DNA of 64,000 nucleotides, taken from assembly GCA_964571595.1 (NCBI GenBank), contig CAZNCJ010000004.1:11586-75585 (forward strand), read 5' to 3'. The notes beneath the pieces are model-generated. The model searched no databases, had not been told where the DNA came from, and saw only the letters and a program-made list of their open reading frames with translations. This stretch comes from CALCKU01 sp964571595 (GTDB lineage: Bacteria > Pseudomonadota > Alphaproteobacteria > Caulobacterales > Maricaulaceae). This document shows positions 36,498 to 45,402 of this stretch, in pieces (positions within the stretch are counted from its first letter, which is position 1; each line of letters opens with the position of its first letter). The translations under genes and the position numbers were made by a program.

Positions 36498-37602
36498 TAA
36501 GGAAAACAAACGCTCGGCAATCGAACGGGAAGACGCTTTACGGGCTTTTCTTCAAAATGCGGGATGGGGTGCTGCCGAACGAACCCAAATACCCGGAGAT
36601 GCCTCCACCCGTCGTTATGAGCGAGTGTCTCTTGGGGACGAGATTGCTATTCTAATGGACGCCCCGAAAAACGCTGAGACGCCGAGTGAGCCAGAGGGGG
36701 CCAGTGTGGCGGAACGTAAGGCTTTGGGTTATAATGCGCTGGCGCGATTAGCTGGCCCTAATCCTGAAGCATTTGTGTGTATTTCTACGGAACTTTCCAG
36801 ACGTGAGTTTTCAGCCCCCAAAATTCTGGCAACAGATTTAGACGCAGGTTTTATATTGCTCGAAGATTTTGGTGAGGGTGTTTATGCTAAACTCATCCAA
36901 AAAGATGCAGCAGTTGAGCGTCCGTTATATGAGGCTGCGATTGATACTCTTGCAGCCCTTTATCGTTCAAGTTTTCCTGAGATTATGGAATATAAAGACT
37001 ATCGCTGGCGCATACGTGAATATGATAAAGCTGCTCTTTTGGCCGAGACGGATTTATGCCTTGATTGGTATGCCAAGGACCTTGGCCATAATATAGAAGG
37101 TCGTGTGCGCGAGGAATGGTACGGGCTTTGGGAAGATGCTTTTGAAACATTCAAATATCATGCAGCAGGTCTGTGTTTGCGAGACTTTCACGCAGAAAAT
37201 CTTTTTTGGTTACCAGACCGAAAAGCGACCTCACGAGTAGGTTTAATTGATTTTCAGGACGCATTATTTGCTCACCCGGCTTATGATCTTGTCTCTTTTA
37301 TTGAGGATGCCAGACGTTATGTATCTCTGGATTTAACAGAGCCGCTTATCAGTAGGTTTTGTGAAAAAGCGGGCTTAGAATATGACGATAAATTCCGAGC
37401 GGCCTATAGTGTTATGGGCGCGCAAAGAAATACTAAAGTTATAGGCTTTCCTGTCCGCGCCGATCTCATGTTTGGTAAGCCCCAATACCGTGCATTGATA
37501 CCGGCCGTACGCAATCGTCTGCACCGTGATCTTTCTCATCCTGTTATGAAGCTTATTAAGACGTGGTATCGCCATCATATTCCAGAGATTTTGGAGCCAT
37601 GA
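36490..37602 (+). CDS. amgK: N-acetylmuramate/GlcNAc anomeric kinase AmgK
   Basis: 370 residues of the APH/choline-kinase fold. The Brenner motif CLRDFHAENLFWL and GLIDFQDALFAHPAYDL are clear. With MurU downstream (four-base overlap) it matches the AmgK-MurU cell-wall recycling pair, phosphorylating MurNAc at C1. The start is a TTG at 36490 inside the end of tsaE with a strong AAGGGAG site; this choice rests on that site, since upstream in-frame codons lack one. Confidence 0.88.
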   Translation: MSDKENKRSAIEREDALRAFLQNAGWGAAERTQIPGDASTRRYERVSLGDEIAILMDAPKNAETPSEPEGASVAERKALGYNALARLAGPNPEAFVCISTELSRREFSAPKILATDLDAGFILLEDFGEGVYAKLIQKDAAVERPLYEAAIDTLAALYRSSFPEIMEYKDYRWRIREYDKAALLAETDLCLDWYAKDLGHNIEGRVREEWYGLWEDAFETFKYHAAGLCLRDFHAENLFWLPDRKATSRVGLIDFQDALFAHPAYDLVSFIEDARRYVSLDLTEPLISRFCEKAGLEYDDKFRAAYSVMGAQRNTKVIGFPVRADLMFGKPQYRALIPAVRNRLHRDLSHPVMKLIKTWYRHHIPEILEP

Positions 37603-38309
37603 TTAAAACAGCAATGGTAATGGCCGCGGGGCATGGCACACGTATGCGGCCCCTTACAAATGACAAAGCCAAAGCTATGGTTGAGTTGGGCGGCAAGCCC
37701 CTCATTGATCATATGCTAGACCGTCTGGAAGCGGCAGGTCTGAGACGCGTCATTGTCAATGTCCATGCGTTTGCGGATCATTTGGAAGACCACTTAAAAA
37801 GCCAGAGGCGTGATTTTGAGATTATTATTTCTGACGAGCGTGCAGAATTACTAGAAACCGGGGGCGGTGTGGTTAAAGCGCTGCCTTTGCTCGGGGATGC
37901 GCCGATTTTAATCTGTAATATTGACGCGATATGGGCGGAATTTGAGGATGTGCTGGCCCGCTTAATGGCGGCGTGGCGTCCTTCCAAAATGGACGAGCTT
38001 TTATTACTCGCACGGCGCGATGCCAGTCTGGGCTATAACGGGGCGGGAGATTTTGATCTCATGAAAGATGGTCAAATTGTCCGGCGGCGCGGCGAGAGTG
38101 CTGATCATATTTATGCGGGTGTGCAAATCTTTAAACCCGCTCTGGCCAAGCCTTATAAAGTTGAGCGCTTTTCGCGCAATAAAATTTGGGATAAGAGCTT
38201 AGGACGTAAGCGAATTTATGGCAGCGAGCTGGCAGGCTATTGGATGCATGTCGGTGACCTGCGCGCGCGACTGGCCGCCCAAGCTGTGCTGGATCAGGTT
38301 GGATTATGA
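37599..38309 (+). CDS. murU: N-acetylmuramate-1-phosphate uridylyltransferase MurU
   Basis: 236 residues. The nucleotidyltransferase signature AAGHGTRMRPLTNDKAKAMV and later GGKPLIDHMLDRL are intact, with ETGGGVVKALP and CNIDAIW. It uses UTP and MurNAc-1-P (from AmgK) to make UDP-MurNAc, feeding recycled wall sugars back to peptidoglycan synthesis. Start and stop overlap its neighbours (ATGA on both sides), within a tightly coupled run to addB. Confidence 0.9.
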   Translation: MIKTAMVMAAGHGTRMRPLTNDKAKAMVELGGKPLIDHMLDRLEAAGLRRVIVNVHAFADHLEDHLKSQRRDFEIIISDERAELLETGGGVVKALPLLGDAPILICNIDAIWAEFEDVLARLMAAWRPSKMDELLLLARRDASLGYNGAGDFDLMKDGQIVRRRGESADHIYAGVQIFKPALAKPYKVERFSRNKIWDKSLGRKRIYGSELAGYWMHVGDLRARLAAQAVLDQVGL

Positions 38310-41300
38310 GCGGGTCAGGCCAAGACGTTTCTGTTTATAACCTGCCGGCTGGCCATGATTTCATGCCTGCCCTTGTAAAGGGGTTAAAACGACGTTTTGG
38401 GCCGGATTTACAAAAAGCCTTAATCTTGTTGCCTACCCGCCGCGCGGTACGGGCGCTCGGCGATGCGCTGGTGAGCGATAGTTTGGAGGACGGCGCCCTG
38501 AAGGGTAAGGGCGGCGGGGCGGATATTTTACCGCGGCTGAGAACATTGGCAGATATTGACCCGGAAGAACCGCCCTTTGAGCCCGGCGAGCTTGGTCTTT
38601 TGGTAAAGCCCGCAATCTCGGCGACACAAAGGCGTTTTGAGCTTGCCAAATTAGTGGCGCGTTTTCATCACAGAACCTCGGATTTACCACTCGAAATTGA
38701 CGGGGCGCTCTCCTTGGTCGATCCGCTGCTTAAAATCCTTGATGATGCAGATATGGAAGAGGTCAGCGCGGATAAAATTTCTGGCTTGCAAGAGATATCG
38801 GAATTTGCCGCCAAGCATTTTCAAAACGCCGCCGTGTTTTACGATATTTTGCAAAAATATTGGCCGAAGCGACTGGGGGAGTTAGGTATGATGTCGCCTA
38901 TGGCCAGACGTGTGGCCATCCTAAATGCCTTAACAGATTTATGGACAGAAAGTCCGCCAAACCATCCTGTCATTATTGCGGGTTCCACAGGGACATTAGG
39001 GGCGACAGCGCGTTTGATGAAATGTGTCTCGGGCCTCAAAGACGGGCTGATCATTTTACCCGGCCTGGATATAAATTTGCGCCAAACGGCATGGGACCAG
39101 ATAGAGCCAGACCACCCCCAAGGTGCACTTAAAAATCTTTTAGATGTGCTGGATCTCTCGCACCGCGAAATTCCAAATTGGCTCGTCTCGGATAGCGCGA
39201 AAGCGCGCGCCCGCCGCCGTTTGCTCTCTGAAAGCCTTGTACCGGTCGGCGAGACGCAAGATTGGCCTAGCCGTATTGCAAATTTGCTTTCGGAAGGCAC
39301 ACAGGCAAGCCCGCAAGGCGATGAAACTGAAACTCATGCTTCGTCCCCGATAGACACATTTGGGCTGGGCTTAAGCGGTTTATCCCTCATCGAAGCCGAG
39401 ACCGCTAAGAGCGAAGCTCAAACCATTGCGCTTATATTTCGGGAAGTTTTGGAGACCCCTGATAAGCGCGCCGCCCTGATTACCCCTGACCCCGGCTTGG
39501 CCCGCCGCGTAAGAGCCGCCTTGCGGCGCTGGAATGTTGAGGTTGATTATTCTCAGGGTGAGCCTTTGGAAGAAACGCCTTTGGGGCGTTTTTTGTCCCG
39601 TATTTTGGACTGCGCAGGGGCGGTAATTCAGAGCCTAGATGATCAAGCTGATCAGGACCGGAATAGGGCGCCAGACATAGTCACGTCTCATGCTTTGTCA
39701 TTTGCGGCTTTGTGCAAACATCCTCTTTTTGCTTACCGCGAAAAACCGGGTCATTTCAGACAAATATGGGAGCAAGCAGAACATACGGCTTTTCGGGCCA
39801 GACGGGAAAAAGAGAAACGGGCAGAACTAGAAAAACAGGCGGGATTTTTAAAGCATCTCATGGCTGGGCTTGACGACTTTATCCCTAAAGAACTTGGAGG
39901 CGATAAGAAATTAAGCTTGAAAGAATGGGCGCGCGCTTTGGCGGGGACGGCTGAAATTCTGGCAGGCACAGATGAGACACAGGGGGCGCTGCGTTTATGG
40001 CAAGGTGATGCGGGCGAACAGGCCGCTAAGCTGATTGAAGATTTGATCGCTTACGGAGATATATTAGAGCCGGTCTCGATTGAAATATTTGCAAGGATCA
40101 TCACGAAAATGATGCGGGGTAAGGCTGTGCGACCCCGTTTTGGTACGCATCCAAGACTGCAAATACTCGGCCCGTTGGAAGCCCGTATGCTCTCAGCTGA
40201 TCTGATTATATTAGGTGGTTTAAATGAGGGTGTATGGCCGGCGCGTCCCAGCCAAGCCCCGTTTTTATCTCGCAAAATGCGCCGCGAACTTGGCCTGTCT
40301 TTACCCGAGCGCCGTTACGGTCTGGCCGCCCATGATTTTGCCGGGCTGGCCGCCCATCCTCATGTGATCCTGACCCGCGCACAGCGCTCAGAAGAAGGCC
40401 CAATGGTCGCCTCGCGCTGGATATGGCGTTTGCAAACTCTGGTACGCGGGGCACTGGGCGAGCATCACACAGCTTTAGAGACGGAAAAACCCTATTTGCA
40501 ATGGGCAGAAAATTTAGACCATATTGCCCCCAGTGAAGTCAAAGCCGCGCCAGAGCCTAAACCTCGCCCACCGATCGCTGCCCGGTGGCCGGAAGGGCGT
40601 AAGCTCTCAATCACCCAGATTAAAAAATGGGTGAGGGACCCGTATTCGATTTATGCGCGTTATGTTTTGGGGTTATCGCCATTGGCCGATATAGAACAAA
40701 CTCTGAGCGTGCGCGAATTTGGCTCGGCCTTACATAAAGGTCTTGAGCGCTTTATGACCGCCCATAAAACGCGCTTGCCGGAAAAAGCGGATAAATATCT
40801 GATCGAGTCTTTCCAGACCGCTTTATCTGAAGCCGGATTTCCAGATTATGAAATCGCCAAGGAAAGCTCGCGGCTCGTCACGATTGCGAAAGATGTCACG
40901 GATTGGGCGCGGGAAAGACGCGCCCAAGGTTGGCAAGTTGGCGGTATAGAAGCTTACGGATCTTACAAGATAGAAGAGGTGAATTTCACTATTTCGGGCA
41001 TAGCGGATTTTATCGAAAAATCTGCGCAGGGATATGCTGTCATTGATTATAAAACAGGGGCACCGTCCAATGTTGCTGTGGTGAAAGCGGGCTTTGATCC
41101 GCAATTACCCCTCACCGCATATCTGCTTTTAAAAGGCGGTTTTAAAGGACTTAAATCTGGCCCAACACAAGATCTGCATTATTTGCGCATTAGCGGAACG
41201 GCCCAACAAAAATCTATCGTGCATTCTTTGACACCCATGCCCGGGGTTAGGAGTAAGTCTGCGCCATTGCCAGCCCCAGAATATGTTGAGGCCGCCCTAG

Positions 41301-41476
41301 ACGATCTCAAAAAACTCATCGCCGAATTTGATGACCCCGAGACGATTTATTATTCCCAGCCACGTATTCAATACACACATGATTACGGTGACTATGATGA
41401 CCTTGCGCGGCGCGGGGAATGGATGCGCATTGTGGGCGGGGATGCAGGTGGCACTCAGGCGCGAGGGGGCGGCTAA
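38306..41476 (+). CDS. addB: Double-strand break repair protein AddB
   Basis: 1056 residues. The N-terminus has a degenerate helicase core (KALILLPTRRAVRALGDAL), the middle has ILGGLNEGVWPARPSQ and RYGLAAHDF, and the C-terminus a PD-(D/E)XK nuclease with VIDYKTGAPS. AddAB processes broken DNA ends for RecA loading, as RecBCD does in E. coli. Stop and start of addA overlap (TAATG). Confidence 0.93.
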   Translation: MSGSGQDVSVYNLPAGHDFMPALVKGLKRRFGPDLQKALILLPTRRAVRALGDALVSDSLEDGALKGKGGGADILPRLRTLADIDPEEPPFEPGELGLLVKPAISATQRRFELAKLVARFHHRTSDLPLEIDGALSLVDPLLKILDDADMEEVSADKISGLQEISEFAAKHFQNAAVFYDILQKYWPKRLGELGMMSPMARRVAILNALTDLWTESPPNHPVIIAGSTGTLGATARLMKCVSGLKDGLIILPGLDINLRQTAWDQIEPDHPQGALKNLLDVLDLSHREIPNWLVSDSAKARARRRLLSESLVPVGETQDWPSRIANLLSEGTQASPQGDETETHASSPIDTFGLGLSGLSLIEAETAKSEAQTIALIFREVLETPDKRAALITPDPGLARRVRAALRRWNVEVDYSQGEPLEETPLGRFLSRILDCAGAVIQSLDDQADQDRNRAPDIVTSHALSFAALCKHPLFAYREKPGHFRQIWEQAEHTAFRARREKEKRAELEKQAGFLKHLMAGLDDFIPKELGGDKKLSLKEWARALAGTAEILAGTDETQGALRLWQGDAGEQAAKLIEDLIAYGDILEPVSIEIFARIITKMMRGKAVRPRFGTHPRLQILGPLEARMLSADLIILGGLNEGVWPARPSQAPFLSRKMRRELGLSLPERRYGLAAHDFAGLAAHPHVILTRAQRSEEGPMVASRWIWRLQTLVRGALGEHHTALETEKPYLQWAENLDHIAPSEVKAAPEPKPRPPIAARWPEGRKLSITQIKKWVRDPYSIYARYVLGLSPLADIEQTLSVREFGSALHKGLERFMTAHKTRLPEKADKYLIESFQTALSEAGFPDYEIAKESSRLVTIAKDVTDWARERRAQGWQVGGIEAYGSYKIEEVNFTISGIADFIEKSAQGYAVIDYKTGAPSNVAVVKAGFDPQLPLTAYLLLKGGFKGLKSGPTQDLHYLRISGTAQQKSIVHSLTPMPGVRSKSAPLPAPEYVEAALDDLKKLIAEFDDPETIYYSQPRIQYTHDYGDYDDLARRGEWMRIVGGDAGGTQARGGG

Positions 41477-44400
41477 TGGCGCAATCCCTCATACATGACG
41501 AAGAATACGTCGTCGCGTCATCGGCCCAGACCGCGGCCGCTGATCCGCGCCATACACGTCTGGTGTCTGCCAATGCCGGATCGGGTAAAACCCGCGTCCT
41601 GGTAAATCGTGTCTCGCGCATATTGTTAGCAGGCACTTTGCCGGAAAAGATTTTATGTTTGACCTATACCAAAGCTGCCGCTGCGGAAATGCAAAGTCGT
41701 TTATTTCAGACTTTGGGCAAATGGTCGATAATGGAAGAGAGCGCGCTAAATGAGGCTCTGCGTGAATTACTGGGTGATGAAGCGGAGCTTCCGCCTTTGG
41801 GTGAGGCGCGCACGTTATTTGCCAAAGCCTTAGAGACACCTGACGGGTTGAAAGTTCAAACCATTCATGCTTTTTGTGAGCGTATCTTAGCGCGCTTTCC
41901 CATTGAGGCCGGTATATTGCCGGGCTTTGAGCCGATTGACGATATTGATATGCGCGAAATCCGTGCCCAGACACGTAAGTCAATTTTACAAAAAGCCGCC
42001 CTAGAGCCAAGCTCAGAGATTAATCATGCTGTGCAATATTTGGCAGGGCGTAAGGCTGATCAGACATTGGACGAATTATTTGCGTGGATGGCGCAATCCG
42101 GCCCTAAGATTACGGACTGGGTCCAAAGCGGCGGTGTGCTTGACTTGGCCGCCCTTTTTGATCTTCCTGAAAACGGCCTGCCTGTCTCAGATATAAAGGC
42201 CCAAGCCTGGGAGGCGGCCCCGAAGGCGCAGCTTCGCGCGGCGATGAAAGGCATGTTGGATAGCCCGAAAGAAAAAGACCGTAAACATGGGGAGTTGATT
42301 TCTCGCGCGCTGGCAGACACTGATCCTGAAAGGGCCTATGATTTTTACGTGCAAGCTATTTTAAAAGCAGATAATACACCCAATTCACAAATTGTTACCA
42401 AGGACGCGGGTTCGGACGCGAAGGCTTTGTTCGGGGCCTATAGAAAGACCGATACACCGGAAAATGATCGTATGAGGGCGGTCGGTGAGCGTTTTAAAGC
42501 TGCTGCCTGTTTGCGAGGAACCCGCGCCGTCTTGACTGTGGCCAAGGCCTATCAGGAAGAGTTTACACATATAAAGCGGGCGCGGCGCGGTCTTGATTTT
42601 GGCGACCAGATTAGTTTGGTAAATGCGCTGCTTATGCGCTCTGAGGTTTCTGACTGGATAGCCTATAAGCTCGACGGGGGGGTGGAGCATATATTGGTGG
42701 ATGAGGCCCAAGATACAGCCCCGCAACAATGGCAGATAATTGACGCTTTGGCAGAGCCTTTCTTTCAAGATAATCCAGATCGGAAAAACCCGCGTACGCT
42801 TTTTGCTGTGGGGGATGAAAAGCAATCTATCTATTCTTTCCAAGGGGCGAAGCCGGAACAATTTATCGAAAAAATCCAGAGCTATGAGCGCAAGGCCGGG
42901 CGTGGTGAAATCCGTATGCGTATGTCCTTTCGGTCCACCCCTGAAATTCTACAATTTGTCGACCAGATATTTGTGGAAGATAAATATATGCAATGCATGT
43001 TTGATGCGGAAAAATATCTTACGGCTTCAGATCTGAATGGACATACTGCTTTTTTCAAACACGCAAAGGGCCAGATAGAGGTCTGGCCACTGGCCCCGCG
43101 ACCTGAAAAACCGGACGTGTCTGAGGCTTGGGATACGCGCCCCGTCGATGCGGTCAATGCTACAGATTCGCGCGAAACTCTGGCTGTAGAAGTCGCCGCC
43201 CGAATAAGTTCGGCCTTAAAAAACGGGGAGACAATTTACGATAAAGACATGGATGATTACAGACCGGTGGAAGCTGGAGATATTTTGATCTTGGTGCGTC
43301 AACGCAATGTCTTTTTTGAAGCCATTATTCGCAACCTAAAAAAACTCGGTCTGCCTGTGGCCGGCGCAGACAGGCTAAAGCTCAATCAATCACTCGCGGT
43401 TAAAGACCTTTTGGCCTTAGCGCGATTTGTGCTTTTACCCGCGGATGATTTATCCTTGGCCGAGGTGTTAAAAAGCCCGCTTTTGGGTTGTGATGAGGCG
43501 GAGCTTTATAATCTGGCGCAGGGGCGCAGCGGGATAAGCCTCTGGCAAAGCGTGAAAGATAAGCGCGCTGATCTGGCAGAAATTTTACAGACGATAATCG
43601 GTTATTCCCGGCGCTATGCCCCCTATGAATTTTTTGCGCGTGTTCTGGAAATGAAAGCCCCAAGCGGGGAAAGTTTATTGCGTCGCATTTATGGGCGTTT
43701 GGGACTTGAGGCTAAAGATGCGATTGAGGCTTTTCTTGGAAAGGCGCTTTCTTATCAAAGACGCGAAGCCCCTTCCTTGCAATATTTTGTGCAAAGTTTC
43801 GTGAAGGACGAACAAGTGCTGAAACGTGAAATGGACGAGGCGCGCGGCAAGATAAGGGTGATGACTGTGCACGGGGCCAAAGGGCTTGAAGCGCCTATGG
43901 TGATTTTGCCGGATACAACACAACTCCCCAGTAAAACCTCGCAAATGACGCCGTTCAATGACGGGTTTGTTTTAACCGGAAATAAGAAAACAGCGCCAGA
44001 AGCGATCAGACCTTATGTCGAGGCAAAAACCCGTCGCGTTCAGGAGGAATATTTTCGCTTGCTCTATGTCGCTATAACACGTGCCCAATCGCGCCTGATT
44101 GTATGTGGATATGCGCATGGCAAAGTAAGTGAGGGCTATAGTCAGGATTCTTGGTATGAGCTTTGTCAAAATGCTGTGAAAGCCTTAAGCACTGAAGAGC
44201 TTGAGACCCCCTTTGGTGAGGGCATGTCTTTCGGACAGGGTCGTCCTGCTTTGCGCGCCGTGGGTGGTTCTGTAAAACCTGATACATCAGAGTCGGGACC
44301 AGAGTTTAAAAGCGCGCATTATCTGTCAGATTTTTTAAGTCGACCGGCCCAAATCGAGAGCGCGCCTTATCGCCGGGTGACGCCCTCGCATTTACTGACC

Positions 44401-44976
44401 ACAGATCAGAATTATAATCCGCCCATTCGCTCCCCGCTTAAGACGGGTTATGCAGACCGTTTTGGTCGCGGCAATCTCATCCATAAATTATTGGAGCTTT
44501 TACCAGATATCGAAATCTCGCGCCGTCCTGATATTGCCCGTATATTTTTAGAGCAAAATAATGTCGCCCCCGAAATGGCCAGCGAGATTACGCGCGAAGT
44601 CTTTGCCGTGCTTGATCACCCCGATTTCGAAATCTTCTTCCAAGAGGGCTCTTATGCGGAAGTCTCGCTTGCAGGCCAAGCCAAGACTTTGCCCAAAGGG
44701 CTTTATCTTAACGGTCAGATAGACCGACTAAGTGTGAGCGATGATATTGTTTACATTATTGATTATAAATCCAACCGCCCCCCGCCCAGAGAGCAAACAT
44801 CAGTGCCGCCTATATATATGGCGCAAATGGCGGCCTACCGCGAACTTGCCCGCGAGATTTACCCGGATCACAAGATTGTGTGTGCTTTATTATGGACTGA
44901 CGGGCCTTTTCTCATGGTTCTGGATGCAGAACATCTCGACCAAGCCTTGACGCAAGTCAGAGCGCAACTTACTTAA
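41476..44976 (+). CDS. addA: Double-strand break repair helicase-nuclease AddA
   Basis: 1166 residues. UvrD-type helicase motif I is SANAGSGKTRVL, motif II ILVDEAQDTAP, motif III VGDEKQSIYSFQGA and motif VI EYFRLLYVAITRAQ. The C-terminal nuclease includes GRGNLIHKLLELLP and IIDYKSNRPP. Full-length partner of AddB. I use the ATG at 41476; an upstream in-frame ATG lies inside addB. Confidence 0.94.
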   Translation: MAQSLIHDEEYVVASSAQTAAADPRHTRLVSANAGSGKTRVLVNRVSRILLAGTLPEKILCLTYTKAAAAEMQSRLFQTLGKWSIMEESALNEALRELLGDEAELPPLGEARTLFAKALETPDGLKVQTIHAFCERILARFPIEAGILPGFEPIDDIDMREIRAQTRKSILQKAALEPSSEINHAVQYLAGRKADQTLDELFAWMAQSGPKITDWVQSGGVLDLAALFDLPENGLPVSDIKAQAWEAAPKAQLRAAMKGMLDSPKEKDRKHGELISRALADTDPERAYDFYVQAILKADNTPNSQIVTKDAGSDAKALFGAYRKTDTPENDRMRAVGERFKAAACLRGTRAVLTVAKAYQEEFTHIKRARRGLDFGDQISLVNALLMRSEVSDWIAYKLDGGVEHILVDEAQDTAPQQWQIIDALAEPFFQDNPDRKNPRTLFAVGDEKQSIYSFQGAKPEQFIEKIQSYERKAGRGEIRMRMSFRSTPEILQFVDQIFVEDKYMQCMFDAEKYLTASDLNGHTAFFKHAKGQIEVWPLAPRPEKPDVSEAWDTRPVDAVNATDSRETLAVEVAARISSALKNGETIYDKDMDDYRPVEAGDILILVRQRNVFFEAIIRNLKKLGLPVAGADRLKLNQSLAVKDLLALARFVLLPADDLSLAEVLKSPLLGCDEAELYNLAQGRSGISLWQSVKDKRADLAEILQTIIGYSRRYAPYEFFARVLEMKAPSGESLLRRIYGRLGLEAKDAIEAFLGKALSYQRREAPSLQYFVQSFVKDEQVLKREMDEARGKIRVMTVHGAKGLEAPMVILPDTTQLPSKTSQMTPFNDGFVLTGNKKTAPEAIRPYVEAKTRRVQEEYFRLLYVAITRAQSRLIVCGYAHGKVSEGYSQDSWYELCQNAVKALSTEELETPFGEGMSFGQGRPALRAVGGSVKPDTSESGPEFKSAHYLSDFLSRPAQIESAPYRRVTPSHLLTTDQNYNPPIRSPLKTGYADRFGRGNLIHKLLELLPDIEISRRPDIARIFLEQNNVAPEMASEITREVFAVLDHPDFEIFFQEGSYAEVSLAGQAKTLPKGLYLNGQIDRLSVSDDIVYIIDYKSNRPPPREQTSVPPIYMAQMAAYRELAREIYPDHKIVCALLWTDGPFLMVLDAEHLDQALTQVRAQLT

Positions 44977-45011
44977 GCCTTACCTAATGAAGTTTTTACA
45001 GGGAGGCTCTT

Positions 45012-45332
45012 ATGCCAACACAAGCTGTCACGGATAATAGTTTTAATGATGATGTTCTAGAATCAAGCATGCCGGTTCTGGTGGATTTCTGGGCGGAATG
45101 GTGCGCGCCTTGTAAGCAGATCGGTCCTGTCCTCGAAGACCTTTCTGATGAAATGGCTGAGAAGATTAAAGTTGCGAAAGTCAATATTGAAGACAGTCCG
45201 GATACACCCGCCAAATTTCATGTACGCGGTATTCCGACATTGATGATCTTCAAAGGAGGTCAGGTTGTCGCCACGAAAGTTGGCACAATGACTAAATCAA
45301 AACTTACAGAATGGGTTTCTGAATACGTTTAA
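45012..45332 (+). CDS. trxA: Thioredoxin
   Basis: 106 residues. The active site is WCAPC (VDFWAEWCAPCKQIGP) where WCGPC is usual; the Ala at the variable position is common in alphaproteobacteria. KVNIEDSPDTP and RGIPTLMIFKGGQ follow the family. A GGGAGG site precedes the ATG. It lies 35 bases after addA, and thioredoxin also supplies electrons to the class Ia reductase encoded ~9 kb away. Confidence 0.96.
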   Translation: MPTQAVTDNSFNDDVLESSMPVLVDFWAEWCAPCKQIGPVLEDLSDEMAEKIKVAKVNIEDSPDTPAKFHVRGIPTLMIFKGGQVVATKVGTMTKSKLTEWVSEYV

Positions 45333-45356
45333 TATCTTAGACCAAGCTATAACATT

Positions 45357-45387
45357 AAAACCGCTGAGTTTATCGGCGGTTTTTTTG
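45357..45387. terminator. Terminator after trxA
   Basis: A stem AACCGC/GCGGTT with TTTTTTT on the right and AAAA on the left, so it can act on trxA and on the convergent receptor gene. Confidence 0.8.
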
Positions 45388-45402
45388 TGCCTTGTTTTGC
45401 GC